A DNA stretch of 29,256 bases, taken from the NCBI GenBank assembly GCA_021780095.1, contig JAJXZK010000049.1, positions 1-29,256 on the forward strand, in the 5' to 3' direction. This DNA is from Acidobacteriota bacterium (GTDB taxonomy: Bacteria > Acidobacteriota > Terriglobia > Terriglobales > Acidobacteriaceae). Of this stretch, positions 1-9,636 are shown piece by piece. The first letter of the stretch is position 1; every line of letters begins with the position of its first letter. A program made the position numbers and the translations under genes. The notes under the pieces were generated by a model. It saw only the letters and a program-made list of their open reading frames with translations, made no database searches and was not told where the DNA came from.

Positions 1-1
1 G

Positions 2-472
2 ATGAAGTGGTACCAGGGCAGCTGGAGTGAGCCCGGCTTGTGGGGACATGTCACTCCCGTCTTTCCCGCCCAAAAAGACTATACCCATCCGGATGCGGAA
101 ATGCTCTGGGGCCCGGCCATTCACTGGAACTCTTATCTCCATATGTACGTGATGCTGCTCAACCGCGCGATCGATCCAGAATTAGCGACTGGCGGGGTAT
201 ACATCAGTTTCAATCGCCATATCGGGGATCCCAATGGGTGGAGCAAACCGACGCTGATCCTCGATCGTGCGGGAATCCAAAAGTTTATGGCCGGTGTCAA
301 TCTTTCCCCAACCAAAATGGCAAACGGCTGGTATCCGGAAGTGATCGGTGAAGGACCCGGTGAGACGGACACAGTCGCAGGCAAGACCGGACGTCTATTT
401 CTTGCCGGTGTTTCGCGCCTGCAAATTACTTTTCTGAAACCCGGGGAAGGGACCGCGTCAGAAAAGAAATAG
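2..472 (+). CDS. C-terminal part of a secreted beta-propeller-like (GH43/sialidase/DUF4185-like) protein, 5' truncated
   Basis: The frame is open to the window edge, so the ATG at position 2 is probably an internal methionine and the true start lies upstream. About 156 residues are visible. WGPAIHWN, then YVMLLNRA, then a blade-like stretch with YISFNRH and GWSKP, then GWYPEVIG and a final RLFLAGVSRLQITF strand, is the pattern seen in five-bladed propeller glycosidases and DUF4185/sialidase-like proteins that sit in polysaccharide loci. No catalytic assignment can be made from this fragment. It precedes the first GxGYxYP gene by 97 bp on the same strand, so it may belong to the same glycan-degradation operon. 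The family call is an inference from pattern only. Confidence 0.55.
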   Translation: MKWYQGSWSEPGLWGHVTPVFPAQKDYTHPDAEMLWGPAIHWNSYLHMYVMLLNRAIDPELATGGVYISFNRHIGDPNGWSKPTLILDRAGIQKFMAGVNLSPTKMANGWYPEVIGEGPGETDTVAGKTGRLFLAGVSRLQITFLKPGEGTASEKK

Positions 473-569
473 CGGCGAACGCCTTATGCAGGAGCACTGG
501 CGGCTGACTTCTTCATTTGTAGCCCGGGACGTTTTCGCTCTGCACGCGATGGACAGGACCTAGATTCTG

Positions 570-2285
570 ATGATGAACGCGCGATTCGACAGAAGAAAAT
601 TTATTCAGGTTTCCGCTCTCACGTTGGGCAGCACTTTGGTGGGCTGGCCAGAGGAGAGAACGAACAAGGGGACGGTGCAGGTATGTCCCAAGTCCGCTCC
701 TCCGGCGAAGACACTGTTTGCATTTCGTATGGGGGAAATCACCACGCGGGCCTGGGATATGGAACTGACCTTATCGTGCCTTCAAGGCATTGTGAACCGA
801 TCCCAGCCGCGCCTGTATCTGATCCATGATCGATATGACGAACTATGGCTGGAGTGGATGCAGGAACGCGGCGATATAAAGAATGTTCGATGGATTGGGA
901 TAGGAGAACTGTTCGAACGGTTCTTGTCGGAAGTGGATCGAATGTTCGTGACCGATCCCGCAGTGCCTGCAAGCGTCAACGTGGCCACCATGCTGGCAGC
1001 GGTCCGCGGAGGATTGGTCGCCACGCCCGATCTTGCCGAGCAATTCAACTTGCCTATGGGGCGCTCTCCTGATTCGAGCGAAATGGGCATGGACCTACAC
1101 GCGTTCGGCTGGAAAAAAGACCTGGAGGCCTATCAGTGGGTGTACCGCGAAATCGGAGATCAGCTGTCACAGCAGGCTGTTGCGATTTTCGACCCGCATG
1201 AAACGGCGCTTCGAGACTACTTGGTTGAATTCAAAATTCCTATTCTTTGGATTTCTGGCCGGGACGATGCGGAAAGATGTCCGGCCGCATCTCCCACGGA
1301 AGATAAGGAGTTCGCCCGTCAAACCCTGATGCGATGGCCGCCGAACATCCCGTGCTTGGGCTGGCCATCCAGCGGATACAAGCAAGGAGGTATTGGGGAG
1401 GGACCCGGCGTACAACTGGCCAGCCAGTGTGCCAAGTTCACTGTTTGCACCGCATACGATGGGTTCTCGCCCACTGTGGGGAACCTTTCGGTGCATTCGG
1501 GGACGACCGCAACTTTGAAGCAGCCCACCACCCAACATGCGGTGCTACACCGGGACAAAGTCTATTACGCATTCATACGGTCGGACGGCGACGGATGGAA
1601 TTTTCAGCGCCAATACTACAGGAAGCTTTTTGACGATCCGAAGCACGGAACGGTCCCAGTTGGATGGCAGATAGGGCCGACCGCGATCGATGGCCAGCCC
1701 GACATCCTGGACTATTACTACAAGCACGCCGGCCCGGGAGACTACTTTGTGAATGCGTTGTCCGGGGTGGGTTATATTCACGAGGACGATTACGCGGCGA
1801 ACTACCCCTCTGAACAGCGCGAAAAAATCTGGCGCGAATACATCGAGCTATCAGAAAGATACCTTGCCAGGCTGGATAGTAAGGTCCTTGCAGTGTATTC
1901 GGAAATGGAGCCGAGACGGATGGACATGTTCGCCGGCATGAGCGGCGTGAAAGGAATTTTTGCCAACTATTCGCGCAGCCACGAAACCACGCTCGCGAAC
2001 CAGACTTCCACTGTGGATGGAATCCCGTGGTTCCGGGCCGTCAACGATTCTCCGGGCTCATTCACCTTCACCCCGTGGGCCCGGCAGTCCGCAGTCGATT
2101 TTATGGTGGACGACATCCGACGATGGACCCCGCCTGCACGTCCTGCTTTTTTGTATGTGTTCCTTGCTAATTGGCTGACAGAAATGGGCATGGCTCAAAC
2201 CATTGCGCAACAACTTGGAAGCAATTATGTTCCCGTGCGGGCCGATGAATTGGTGAGTCTTTATGGAGAGTACACAGGAAGGTGA
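570..2285 (+). CDS. GxGYxYP-domain putative glycoside hydrolase, Tat-exported (copy 1)
   Basis: 571 residues. The N-terminus carries a twin-arginine signal (RRKFIQ, residues 8-13) followed by a short hydrophobic stretch, so export through Tat is predicted. The signature that names the family is visible at residues 399-413, GVGYIHEDDYAANYP, matching GxGY then a YP. Upstream is the acidic motif RSDGDGWNF (337-345), whose aspartates D339 and D341 are the best candidates for catalytic or metal-binding residues. Known from the family (GxGYxYP_N and GxGYxYP_C): these proteins are annotated as putative glycoside hydrolases, but I know of no reaction assigned to them. The start could be ATG 570 or the next ATG at 573. 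It is closely related to the gene at 9637-11445, with no length change between the two motifs. The lyase gene begins 169 bp downstream. Confidence 0.85.
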   Translation: MMNARFDRRKFIQVSALTLGSTLVGWPEERTNKGTVQVCPKSAPPAKTLFAFRMGEITTRAWDMELTLSCLQGIVNRSQPRLYLIHDRYDELWLEWMQERGDIKNVRWIGIGELFERFLSEVDRMFVTDPAVPASVNVATMLAAVRGGLVATPDLAEQFNLPMGRSPDSSEMGMDLHAFGWKKDLEAYQWVYREIGDQLSQQAVAIFDPHETALRDYLVEFKIPILWISGRDDAERCPAASPTEDKEFARQTLMRWPPNIPCLGWPSSGYKQGGIGEGPGVQLASQCAKFTVCTAYDGFSPTVGNLSVHSGTTATLKQPTTQHAVLHRDKVYYAFIRSDGDGWNFQRQYYRKLFDDPKHGTVPVGWQIGPTAIDGQPDILDYYYKHAGPGDYFVNALSGVGYIHEDDYAANYPSEQREKIWREYIELSERYLARLDSKVLAVYSEMEPRRMDMFAGMSGVKGIFANYSRSHETTLANQTSTVDGIPWFRAVNDSPGSFTFTPWARQSAVDFMVDDIRRWTPPARPAFLYVFLANWLTEMGMAQTIAQQLGSNYVPVRADELVSLYGEYTGR

Positions 2286-2454
2286 GCAAGGGGCTTTTCG
2301 CACAGTCGACGGCAACTCTGGCGCGGAAATCATCTTGGGTCCGCACGCTGACGCTTCTTTCCCGGGGACCGTTCCGGATGGTCGCTGACGATGAAGATCG
2401 CAAGGCCGGCTGATACGGTGCGTTGTTTCATGTTCCATCACAAGGAGGATCGAG
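2286..2454 (+). promoter_or_regulatory. Spacer with a strong ribosome binding site for the PL26 gene
   Basis: This 169 bp spacer holds no gene. Its only clear signal is AAGGAGG at about 2442-2448, six bases before the ATG at 2455, a near-perfect Shine-Dalgarno sequence that fixes the start of the downstream lyase. I see no convincing promoter or terminator, so readthrough from the GxGYxYP gene is likely. Confidence 0.6.
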
Positions 2455-5067
2455 ATGATCGAGAAGCCAGGACAGTACACGCGGCGCGACTTCTTGGGTA
2501 GGACGATCGGGGCCGGTGTGGCGTTGTCCGTGGGATCGATCATGCCGGGTAGTGCGGAAACGGCTGGGGCGGCGATCCCTGATCAAGCTGAAGCCGTTGG
2601 ATCGGAGGAAACCGGGGGGGATGGACGGATTCGAATCCACGTGAAGGGACCGGTGGGCGCGCCGCCGCTTGGGTCCCCGGTGGAGACGAGCGTGCCCTTT
2701 GCGAGGGGAAAAGTGCGGGACAGCGCGGCGTGGGCCGTGTATTCGCCAGTCGGGAAAGCAGTGTTGGCGCAGATGCGGCCGGGAATGAAGTGGCCGGACG
2801 GAAGCGTGCGATGGCTGTCAGTGGTTTTCGAAGCGGAGGAGGGCCCTGGGATTTACCTGCTACGGCAAGGGGAAGGCATTTCCGGACCCGAGATGATACG
2901 GGAAGAGAACGGGCAGGTGGTCATGGACAGCGGAGAAGTCCAGGTGAAGATGGCGCGTTCAGGCAGCGGCTGGATCGAGGAAATCGGGGCGCCGGGACCG
3001 GACGGAAAGATGGAAGCCGTAGTGAAGGGGGTGGGTGCAGCCGATTTGGTTCTGACGCGGTATGACGGCCGGAACTTCCGGGCCTCGCTGGCGGGAGAGA
3101 GCAGGGTGGTGGTGATTGAAGAACGGGGACCTGTCCGGGCCTCGATTCGGGTGGAAGGTAAGTGCCGCGCGGTGGAGGGGGAGGGCTTGTTCGATTACAT
3201 TGCGCGGTGGACGGTGTATCGAAAACGAGGCGAGGCGCACGTAAAACTTACGTGGATCAATGCCACGGAAAATCCATCCGAACAGGTGCGGGACATTCGA
3301 GTGATGTTTCCGTATGACTTTGCACCGCAGCGACTGGTGTTTGGATGTGAGCAGGGTGTATTTGACGGGCCGTATGTAAAGGACTGGCCCGTGTATCTGC
3401 TACAGGAAGACTACAACTGGTACTGGGCGAAGAAACACAATCCCGACGGGCGAATTCAGAACCTGGCGAGTGGAGGTTGCAACGGGGAGCACTGCCCGGG
3501 ATGGCTGTATGTCGAGAACAAGGATCGGTGCCTCGGCGTCTGGGTGCCAAATTTCTGGGAGGAATTTCCGAACGAGATTGAGTTGACGGAAGGGATGTTG
3601 AGCGTGGGTCTGTGGCCGGAGCGGGCAATGAAGCACTTGCTGAGCAAGCCGATCCTGCCGGCGAATCCGGATGGGCAGCAACGCTATGTCAAAACGAAAT
3701 ACACGCCGGTGATGCCGCATCCATACATCGCGTTTGTGAATGAGCAAGAGAAATGTCTGGACGCGGTGCAGGGCTTGGCGAAGACGCAGGAGATCGTGCT
3801 CAACGTATGGGGAGGGAAGGGTCCAAATCCGACATTCGAGACGAAGTGGTGGAGCAAGAGCCTGCAGCCTGTACGAGGTCACCTGGATCCAGAATATGTG
3901 GCAACAACGGAAGCTCTTGGTCTCTTCTCTCCGCTCGACAGCAAGAAATTTCCGATGTACGAGCAGCTATACAAGGGCTGCTACGGATGGCTGAATCGCA
4001 ATATTGACGCAATGAAGTGCTACGGCAAGTTCGATTACGGCGACTGGAAGTACTTCACGGCGGCCACCGACTACCTCTGCGGTCCGGGAACGAAATGGGG
4101 AGCACTGGGAGAAATGCCCCGCGAAGGATATTGGCAAAACAACGAGCGGGACCAACTATTGGGACTGCTTCTTTACTACTACAGAACAAGCGATCCCGTT
4201 GCGTGGAAAAGGATTGAGATTGTCGCTCGCCATCTTCTGGATGTAGACATCAAACACCACCCGCATTGGGGAATGTGGACCCACAGTTACGGGCATTGTT
4301 ATGTCGTAACGGCAGCGGCCGGCGAACCGGACCATTCCTGGCTTTGGGGCACACTGGTCTGGTCGGGTGTGAGCGCCGATCCGGTGGTGCAGGATTGGGT
4401 GGGCCGGTGTGGAAAGAATCTGTTACACACGAAGATTGATTTTGAACAGACGGATGCTCGCACGGACTCCGTCTATCTCCACATGATGTGCCAATTTTAT
4501 GAATACACAGGCCAGCAAGAATACCTCGACGCAGCCGAAGCTCCAGTAAAGGCATTTCTGAAGCTGCAACGGTCGAATGGTAGCTGGCTGGCGTTCATGG
4601 GGAACCTTCAGGCGCCAAAGGAGGAGGGCTTTGTTGAACACGCGATTATGGCCCTCGCCAACTACTACGCCGTTACAAAGAAACAGGAAGTGGTGCCCCC
4701 TCTGAATCGGGCGCTCTACTACACGTTTGGGGCCAAGGGTGAGATTCGGGGAGCGATCGGCGAGGCGCCTTTGGCGGTGTACGGTTTGGCCATCCTTGCA
4801 ACCGAAACAGGCAAGCAACACTATTTGGATGTTGCAGGCAATGTGCTGACAGCTTTCTATGACGCGCAGAAAAAGGGGGACAATCCCGCCTGCATTGGCC
4901 GCGGCGACTACTGGGCAGAGTGGGGGGTCAACAATCCGCAAGCGGCGAAGGGAACGGGCCGTCCACCACAGTTTCTGGGGGAAACCCGCCCACTTTCGCC
5001 GGGCTGCGTTCTTGCCTATGGGCAGCAGATTCTTGCGCCGCTTGCAAAAAAGGATAGGCATGGATGA
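2455..5067 (+). CDS. PcRGLX/YetA-like exo-rhamnogalacturonan lyase candidate (PL26-type), Tat-exported
   Basis: 870 residues with a Tat signal (RRDFLG, residues 10-15, then a Gly/Ala-rich hydrophobic segment). The start is fixed by an AAGGAGG box six bases upstream. After the signal comes RIHVKGPVGAPPLGSPV and WPDGSVRWLSVVF, the typical N-terminal RIFT-barrel pattern of PcRGLX/YetA-like proteins. A central beta-sandwich follows (VYRKRGEAHVKLTWINA region), then a C-terminal alpha/alpha-toroid half rich in aromatic residues (roughly 480-860). Fungal PcRGLX defines polysaccharide lyase family 26 and cleaves rhamnogalacturonan I from chain ends by beta-elimination. Bacterial YetA is a relative of less certain activity. 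The length fits the family. The stop overlaps the start of the GH106 gene (ATGA), implying translational coupling. The lyase reaction is inferred from family resemblance. Confidence 0.8.
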   Translation: MIEKPGQYTRRDFLGRTIGAGVALSVGSIMPGSAETAGAAIPDQAEAVGSEETGGDGRIRIHVKGPVGAPPLGSPVETSVPFARGKVRDSAAWAVYSPVGKAVLAQMRPGMKWPDGSVRWLSVVFEAEEGPGIYLLRQGEGISGPEMIREENGQVVMDSGEVQVKMARSGSGWIEEIGAPGPDGKMEAVVKGVGAADLVLTRYDGRNFRASLAGESRVVVIEERGPVRASIRVEGKCRAVEGEGLFDYIARWTVYRKRGEAHVKLTWINATENPSEQVRDIRVMFPYDFAPQRLVFGCEQGVFDGPYVKDWPVYLLQEDYNWYWAKKHNPDGRIQNLASGGCNGEHCPGWLYVENKDRCLGVWVPNFWEEFPNEIELTEGMLSVGLWPERAMKHLLSKPILPANPDGQQRYVKTKYTPVMPHPYIAFVNEQEKCLDAVQGLAKTQEIVLNVWGGKGPNPTFETKWWSKSLQPVRGHLDPEYVATTEALGLFSPLDSKKFPMYEQLYKGCYGWLNRNIDAMKCYGKFDYGDWKYFTAATDYLCGPGTKWGALGEMPREGYWQNNERDQLLGLLLYYYRTSDPVAWKRIEIVARHLLDVDIKHHPHWGMWTHSYGHCYVVTAAAGEPDHSWLWGTLVWSGVSADPVVQDWVGRCGKNLLHTKIDFEQTDARTDSVYLHMMCQFYEYTGQQEYLDAAEAPVKAFLKLQRSNGSWLAFMGNLQAPKEEGFVEHAIMALANYYAVTKKQEVVPPLNRALYYTFGAKGEIRGAIGEAPLAVYGLAILATETGKQHYLDVAGNVLTAFYDAQKKGDNPACIGRGDYWAEWGVNNPQAAKGTGRPPQFLGETRPLSPGCVLAYGQQILAPLAKKDRHG

Positions 5068-8033
5068 GCGTTCGTAAGACAAGATTGGGCGACAGAACCT
5101 GCGAGGTAGTTGTGAGCGAGTCGAATGGGACAACCCGACCCTGGATCAGGAGCGCACTGGTGTTTCTCAAACATCACGGCATCTCTAACCAGGAAATCGA
5201 TGGGCCCCGGATCAACACATTTTTTGGGTTCGCCTTTCAACTGCCTGCATGGAAACAGAGTGGCATTTTCTCTCGCCGGGTTGTTTGGCTGACGCTGTCC
5301 TTGCTTCTAGTGTCGAGTCCTGCTTTTTCTCAAAACCTTCCCAGCATGACAAATCCTTCGGTTATGCAAGTGCGGCAGCAGTTTCTTACCCCTCCAGCTG
5401 ATTCGCGGATCATGATGCGCTGGTGGTGGTTCGGCGCGGCTGTCACCAAGCCGGAACTGGAGCGAGAAATCAAGGCGATGAAGGCCGCTGGAATTGGGGG
5501 ATTCGAAATCCTGCCAGTCTATCCACTAGCGCTGGACGATGCCGCGAGTGGCATTAAGAACCTCCCTTACCTCTCCAGCGGTTTTCTGGATGCACTACAT
5601 TTTGCGGCAAGCGAAGGACGCGCCGACGGGATGCGGGTAGACCTGACACTTACCAGCGGCTGGCCGTATGGAGGTGCCTATCTGCCTGTTTCCCTGGCCG
5701 CAGGAATGCTGCGCGTGGTTCGAGTTCCAATCCCAGATGTCGGCAACACCATTCCCATTCCATCCGTAAGCGCTGGGGAAAAACTGCTCGCCGTCTTTCA
5801 GGCTGACGGCGATGGAACAGACTTTCGTAACTATCAGGCTCGACCCCTACCGCTGGAAATAGAAAAGGGTCGTCTAGAGATTGGTCACGCGCCACACAAA
5901 CGGGAGACGGCATTGTTTTTTCTCTCCAGCCGTACGGGCCAGATGGTCAAGCGGCCCGCTGTCGGCGCGACCGGATTTGTTCTTGATCCTTATGATCGCG
6001 CCGCAATTGAAGATCATTTGCGTACGGTTGGTGATCCGCAGCTTGCGGCCTTTGGAAAAGATCCTCCCTATGCAGTCTTCAGCGATAGCCTGGAAGTTAT
6101 CGGTTCCGACTGGACGCCGGATTTTCTTCAGCAATTTAGACAGAAGCGCGGCTATGACCTGACGCCGTACCTTCCAGCTCTAGTGGGAAACATGGGCCCG
6201 ATTACGCGCGCAGTCCGTCACGATTGGGGTCAGACACTGACGGAGCTGGCGGAAGAAAACTATCTAACGCCGATTCAAACCTGGGCAGCACAGCATGGCA
6301 CGCGCTTCCGATCGCAGAATTACGGGACTCCACCTGTCACCTTGTCCAGCAATGCACTGGTCGATCTTGCCGAGGGTGAAAATTATCACTGGCGGCAATT
6401 TTCGGAAACCCGCTGGGCCGCCTCCGCCAACCACCTATACGGACGACCCATTACATCCGCGGAAACATGGACATGGCTGCACTCGCCCGCTTTTCGTGGA
6501 ACGCCTTTGGACCTGAAGGTGGAGGCCGATCTTGATTTTCTGAATGGCATCAACCAGCTGATCGGGCATGGCTGGCCGTATTCTCCACCCTCGGCGGTCG
6601 AGCCTGGATGGAGTTTTTATGCCGCTGGAGCCTGGGATGATCACAATCCATGGTGGTTTGTCATGCCGCAAGTCACACGCTACCTACAGCGGATCAGCTA
6701 TGTGCTTCGCCAGGGAAGCCCAGTCAATGACGTTGCGGTTCTTCTACCGACCGACGATGCATGGGCAAACTTTACGCCTGGCAATGATTCGGTCAGCGAC
6801 CAGATGCACACACTCCTTGGCTCAAAGTTAATTCCGCAGATTCTCGATACTGGTTTCAACTTTGACTACATTGACGCGGCTGCGATTGCCAAGGTCGGCA
6901 TACCTTATCGGGTGTTGATCCTGCCTGGTATTACAAGAATTCCACTCTCGACCTATCGTGCTATTCAGTCGTATGTGCAGCATGGAGGTATCGTGATCGC
7001 GACCCGGAGCCTGCCCTCCATTGCGCCGGGGTTGATGAATGCAAAGGTAGAGACCGCAGAAATACACCAACTATCGATAAAGCTGTTTGGAGCGAGCAAT
7101 GCATCGGGACGTTTCATAGCAGATGAATCGCAGCTTGGTTCGATCCTTGCCCATACCGTAAAGCCAGATGTCGTCATCACTCCTCAGACCCATGACGTTG
7201 GATTTGTCCACCGTAAACTGGCGAATGGCGACCTGTATGTTCTGGTCAATACTAGCAATCAAATGCGAAGATTTTCAGCGGCATTTCGAATTACGGCAAG
7301 AGCCGCACAATGGTGGGACCCAGACTCCGGCGTTGTAACAGGGGCTGCTACGGAGTCCGGGTCCAGGAATTCGTTGAATATTTCAATGCAACCCTATGAG
7401 TCGCGTATTCTGATCCTTTTATCGGATGACTTAAATTCACTGCCGAAAGCCCCTACTTTACAGCCATTGCCTCGACCCATGGACCTTGGCGCGATCTGGA
7501 AAGTAGATTTCCTTCAGCAGAATCGAATTGCAAATTACTCCACATTGCATTCGTGGACGGACGACCCGCCGACGCGATTTTATTCCGGGCAAGTCGCGTA
7601 CGAAAAAACGTTTCGGATTCCGAAATCGCTTCGAGATCCAGGAACCATTGTTCATTTGGATTTTGGGCCGGGAGAGACCGTCACTTCCCCAGTGCATTCC
7701 GGTTCGGAGCTGCGCGCGCTCCTTGAAAGCCCGGTTAGAGAAGCGGCTCAGGTCTACGTCAACGGGAAACTTGCTGGAAGTGTTTGGCACCCGCCTTATG
7801 AAGTCGATGTAACAAGGTTTCTCCAGCCTGGAGAAAATCATCTGCGGGTCATCGTGGGGAACCTTGCAATCAATGAAATGGCCGGCCGGTCATTGCCTGA
7901 CTATCGCCTCTTGAATCAGCGCTACGGTGAGCGGTTTACTCCTCAGGATATGAACCATCTTGAACCGCTTCCATCCGGGATATTACGACACGTCTATCTC
8001 AGAGGATATCGAGAACTTGTCAGTTCAAAATAG
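5064..8033 (+). CDS. GH106-type alpha-L-rhamnosidase candidate, Sec-exported
   Basis: 989 residues as read from ATG 5064, overlapping the lyase stop by four bases. An early motif RIMMRWWWFGAAVTKPELER is characteristic of GH106. The middle contains LAEGENYHW (E437 and E439) and SAETWTW (E467), followed by LNGINQLIGHGWPYSPP. Acidic residues of this region are the catalytic candidates. A C-terminal galactose-binding-like sandwich (YVNGKLAGSVWHPPYEVDVT, near the end) completes the usual layout. Length fits the family. GH106 enzymes remove terminal alpha-L-rhamnose from rhamnogalacturonans and related glycans, which matches the lyase next door. Odd point: a good Sec signal (RRVVWLTLSLLLVSS, cleavage near AFS/Q, residues 71-90) is preceded by about 70 extra residues, so a later start such as GTG 5160 or CTG 5241 is possible. 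Confidence 0.85.
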   Translation: MSVRKTRLGDRTCEVVVSESNGTTRPWIRSALVFLKHHGISNQEIDGPRINTFFGFAFQLPAWKQSGIFSRRVVWLTLSLLLVSSPAFSQNLPSMTNPSVMQVRQQFLTPPADSRIMMRWWWFGAAVTKPELEREIKAMKAAGIGGFEILPVYPLALDDAASGIKNLPYLSSGFLDALHFAASEGRADGMRVDLTLTSGWPYGGAYLPVSLAAGMLRVVRVPIPDVGNTIPIPSVSAGEKLLAVFQADGDGTDFRNYQARPLPLEIEKGRLEIGHAPHKRETALFFLSSRTGQMVKRPAVGATGFVLDPYDRAAIEDHLRTVGDPQLAAFGKDPPYAVFSDSLEVIGSDWTPDFLQQFRQKRGYDLTPYLPALVGNMGPITRAVRHDWGQTLTELAEENYLTPIQTWAAQHGTRFRSQNYGTPPVTLSSNALVDLAEGENYHWRQFSETRWAASANHLYGRPITSAETWTWLHSPAFRGTPLDLKVEADLDFLNGINQLIGHGWPYSPPSAVEPGWSFYAAGAWDDHNPWWFVMPQVTRYLQRISYVLRQGSPVNDVAVLLPTDDAWANFTPGNDSVSDQMHTLLGSKLIPQILDTGFNFDYIDAAAIAKVGIPYRVLILPGITRIPLSTYRAIQSYVQHGGIVIATRSLPSIAPGLMNAKVETAEIHQLSIKLFGASNASGRFIADESQLGSILAHTVKPDVVITPQTHDVGFVHRKLANGDLYVLVNTSNQMRRFSAAFRITARAAQWWDPDSGVVTGAATESGSRNSLNISMQPYESRILILLSDDLNSLPKAPTLQPLPRPMDLGAIWKVDFLQQNRIANYSTLHSWTDDPPTRFYSGQVAYEKTFRIPKSLRDPGTIVHLDFGPGETVTSPVHSGSELRALLESPVREAAQVYVNGKLAGSVWHPPYEVDVTRFLQPGENHLRVIVGNLAINEMAGRSLPDYRLLNQRYGERFTPQDMNHLEPLPSGILRHVYLRGYRELVSSK

Positions 8034-8164
8034 CCGACTGGGAATCTATCCACAAGTCAAGAGGAGCATGGAAAGAGTGTACTGCGCAACGCATGGAAGC
8101 CGGGGGAGTTAGAAATGTGCTGGCCGTTATTCGAATAAAGTATCAGCCAAAGCAGAGGTGAGTG
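8034..8164 (+). promoter_or_regulatory. Intergenic spacer with a 12-bp perfect palindrome and an RBS
   Basis: A perfect palindrome TTATTCGAATAA lies at 8127-8138, 26 bases before the ATG at 8165. An AGAGGTG-like ribosome binding site sits at about 8153-8159. The palindrome may be an operator, but a 12-bp palindrome is expected several times by chance in a window of this size, so this is weak evidence. Confidence 0.25.
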
Positions 8165-9592
8165 ATGAATGATAAGTCGAGTTTGGGGGTTGACCGTCGT
8201 ACGTTCATGAAACAGGCAACAGGCACGGTGCTTGCAGCGGGAATGACGGCGCGATCATATGCACGAATCCTTGGAGCGAATGACCGAATCCGCCTCGCTC
8301 AACTGGGATGCGGCGCAAGAAGTGCTGGCCATGTCGCAATGGTCCAACTTGCTGGCAAGCAAACTGCTGTCGAGACCGTCGCGGTGTGTGACATCTGGAG
8401 TCTTGCCCGCGAAGCACGCGCTGCCCAGGTGAAGAAGGCGTTCAATCTGGAACCACAAAGCTACAAATATTCAGAAGATTTGTTGACCCATAGCGATATC
8501 GACGGAGTGATGATCGCTACTGCCGATTTTCAGCACGCCAGGCTATGCGTTGACGTAGTGCGCGCGGGTAAGGATTGCTACGTTGAGAAGCCGTTTGCGA
8601 ATGTCCTGAGTGAGGCCATTCAAGCCCGCGACGTTGTGAAGGCGTCTAAACAAATTGTCCAGATGGGAACACAACACCGCAGCCAGCCGTACAACCTGGC
8701 AGTCCGCGACATTATCCGTTCGGGTCGCATCGGCAGCGTCGTTCAGATTGAGCAGGAATGGAATGTCAATGAGGAGCGCTGGCGGTTTCGCAAGGTGGAT
8801 ACCGGACGGACGGACCAGATGGAGATGGATGAGCACATGGAGTGGAAGCACTGGCTCTATGACCGGCCCTCGATGCTGAAGGAACAGGACACGGACTGGG
8901 AACGCTGGCTGCTTGGCAAGTCTCCCCGGCCTTTCGACCCACACGTCTACCTTGAATTTCGTATTTATAAGGAATTCTCATCTGGAATCTTTGACCAATG
9001 GCTTAGCCACGCCAGCGACCTCGTGCACCTGTGGATGGACGAGACTCATCCGGTAAGCGCAGTAGCTCAGGGCGGTATCTTCGCCTGGAAGGATGGACGC
9101 GAGAACCCCGACACATGCACGGTTGCGTTCACCTATCCGAAAGGGTTTCTGTATATGTACCGAACTACTTTCGGAAATAGTTACAGAAGCTTCAGTCGCA
9201 TCCAGGGCCGAGACGGAACCATCGTGAATTATGGCGGAGAAGGCGCATCGCTTTTCGTGGTGACTCGGGAAGGCGGACAGGAAGAATTCGATCCTGGAAA
9301 ATCAGGACCAGTCTACACCCAGCCGCCAACACTGGGTCCGCAGAAAGATGGCGCGGAAATCGTCCAGGTCAACGGTGCTCCCCAGGCCAATTCCATCGGT
9401 CCGGAAGATAATGATGCCAATCATCTATTGAACTGGCTGAATGCGATGAGAGATCGCAAACAACCCAACGCGAATGTAGACCACGGCTTCTCTCATTCCT
9501 TGGCGTGCATTATGGCTGCCCAATCCTACTGGACTGGAAAGAAGCAATACTGGGATCCGAAGAGCGAGCAAATCCTGGAGCAACCCGTTTGA
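8165..9592 (+). CDS. Tat-exported Gfo/Idh/MocA-family oxidoreductase (copy 1)
   Basis: 475 residues from ATG 8165; a GTG at 8162 is also in frame, but the ATG is better spaced from the AGAGGTG box. A Tat signal is present (DRRTFMKQ, R11-R12, then an Ala/Gly/Thr hydrophobic stretch). The Rossmann nucleotide-binding start is IRLAQLGCGARSAGH, and the family EKP motif is at 141-143 (VEKPF). FDQWLSHASDLVHLW contributes conserved Asp and His residues (H282, H288) at the usual catalytic position. Relatives oxidise or reduce sugars and cyclitols with NAD(P); exported members such as Zymomonas glucose-fructose oxidoreductase keep tightly bound NADP. It lies between the rhamnosidase and the second GxGYxYP gene, so a sugar released by this locus is the likely substrate. 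The exact substrate is unknown. Confidence 0.9.
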   Translation: MNDKSSLGVDRRTFMKQATGTVLAAGMTARSYARILGANDRIRLAQLGCGARSAGHVAMVQLAGKQTAVETVAVCDIWSLAREARAAQVKKAFNLEPQSYKYSEDLLTHSDIDGVMIATADFQHARLCVDVVRAGKDCYVEKPFANVLSEAIQARDVVKASKQIVQMGTQHRSQPYNLAVRDIIRSGRIGSVVQIEQEWNVNEERWRFRKVDTGRTDQMEMDEHMEWKHWLYDRPSMLKEQDTDWERWLLGKSPRPFDPHVYLEFRIYKEFSSGIFDQWLSHASDLVHLWMDETHPVSAVAQGGIFAWKDGRENPDTCTVAFTYPKGFLYMYRTTFGNSYRSFSRIQGRDGTIVNYGGEGASLFVVTREGGQEEFDPGKSGPVYTQPPTLGPQKDGAEIVQVNGAPQANSIGPEDNDANHLLNWLNAMRDRKQPNANVDHGFSHSLACIMAAQSYWTGKKQYWDPKSEQILEQPV

Positions 9593-9636
9593 TTGAGAGT
9601 TAGTTCAGGGGTCGATGTTTTAAGAAGGGTCGAGAT

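Noticed and set aside
4423..5133. 236-codon minus-strand frame inside the PL26 gene
   Set aside because: Antisense shadow of a well-supported lyase frame; no motif and no upstream signals.
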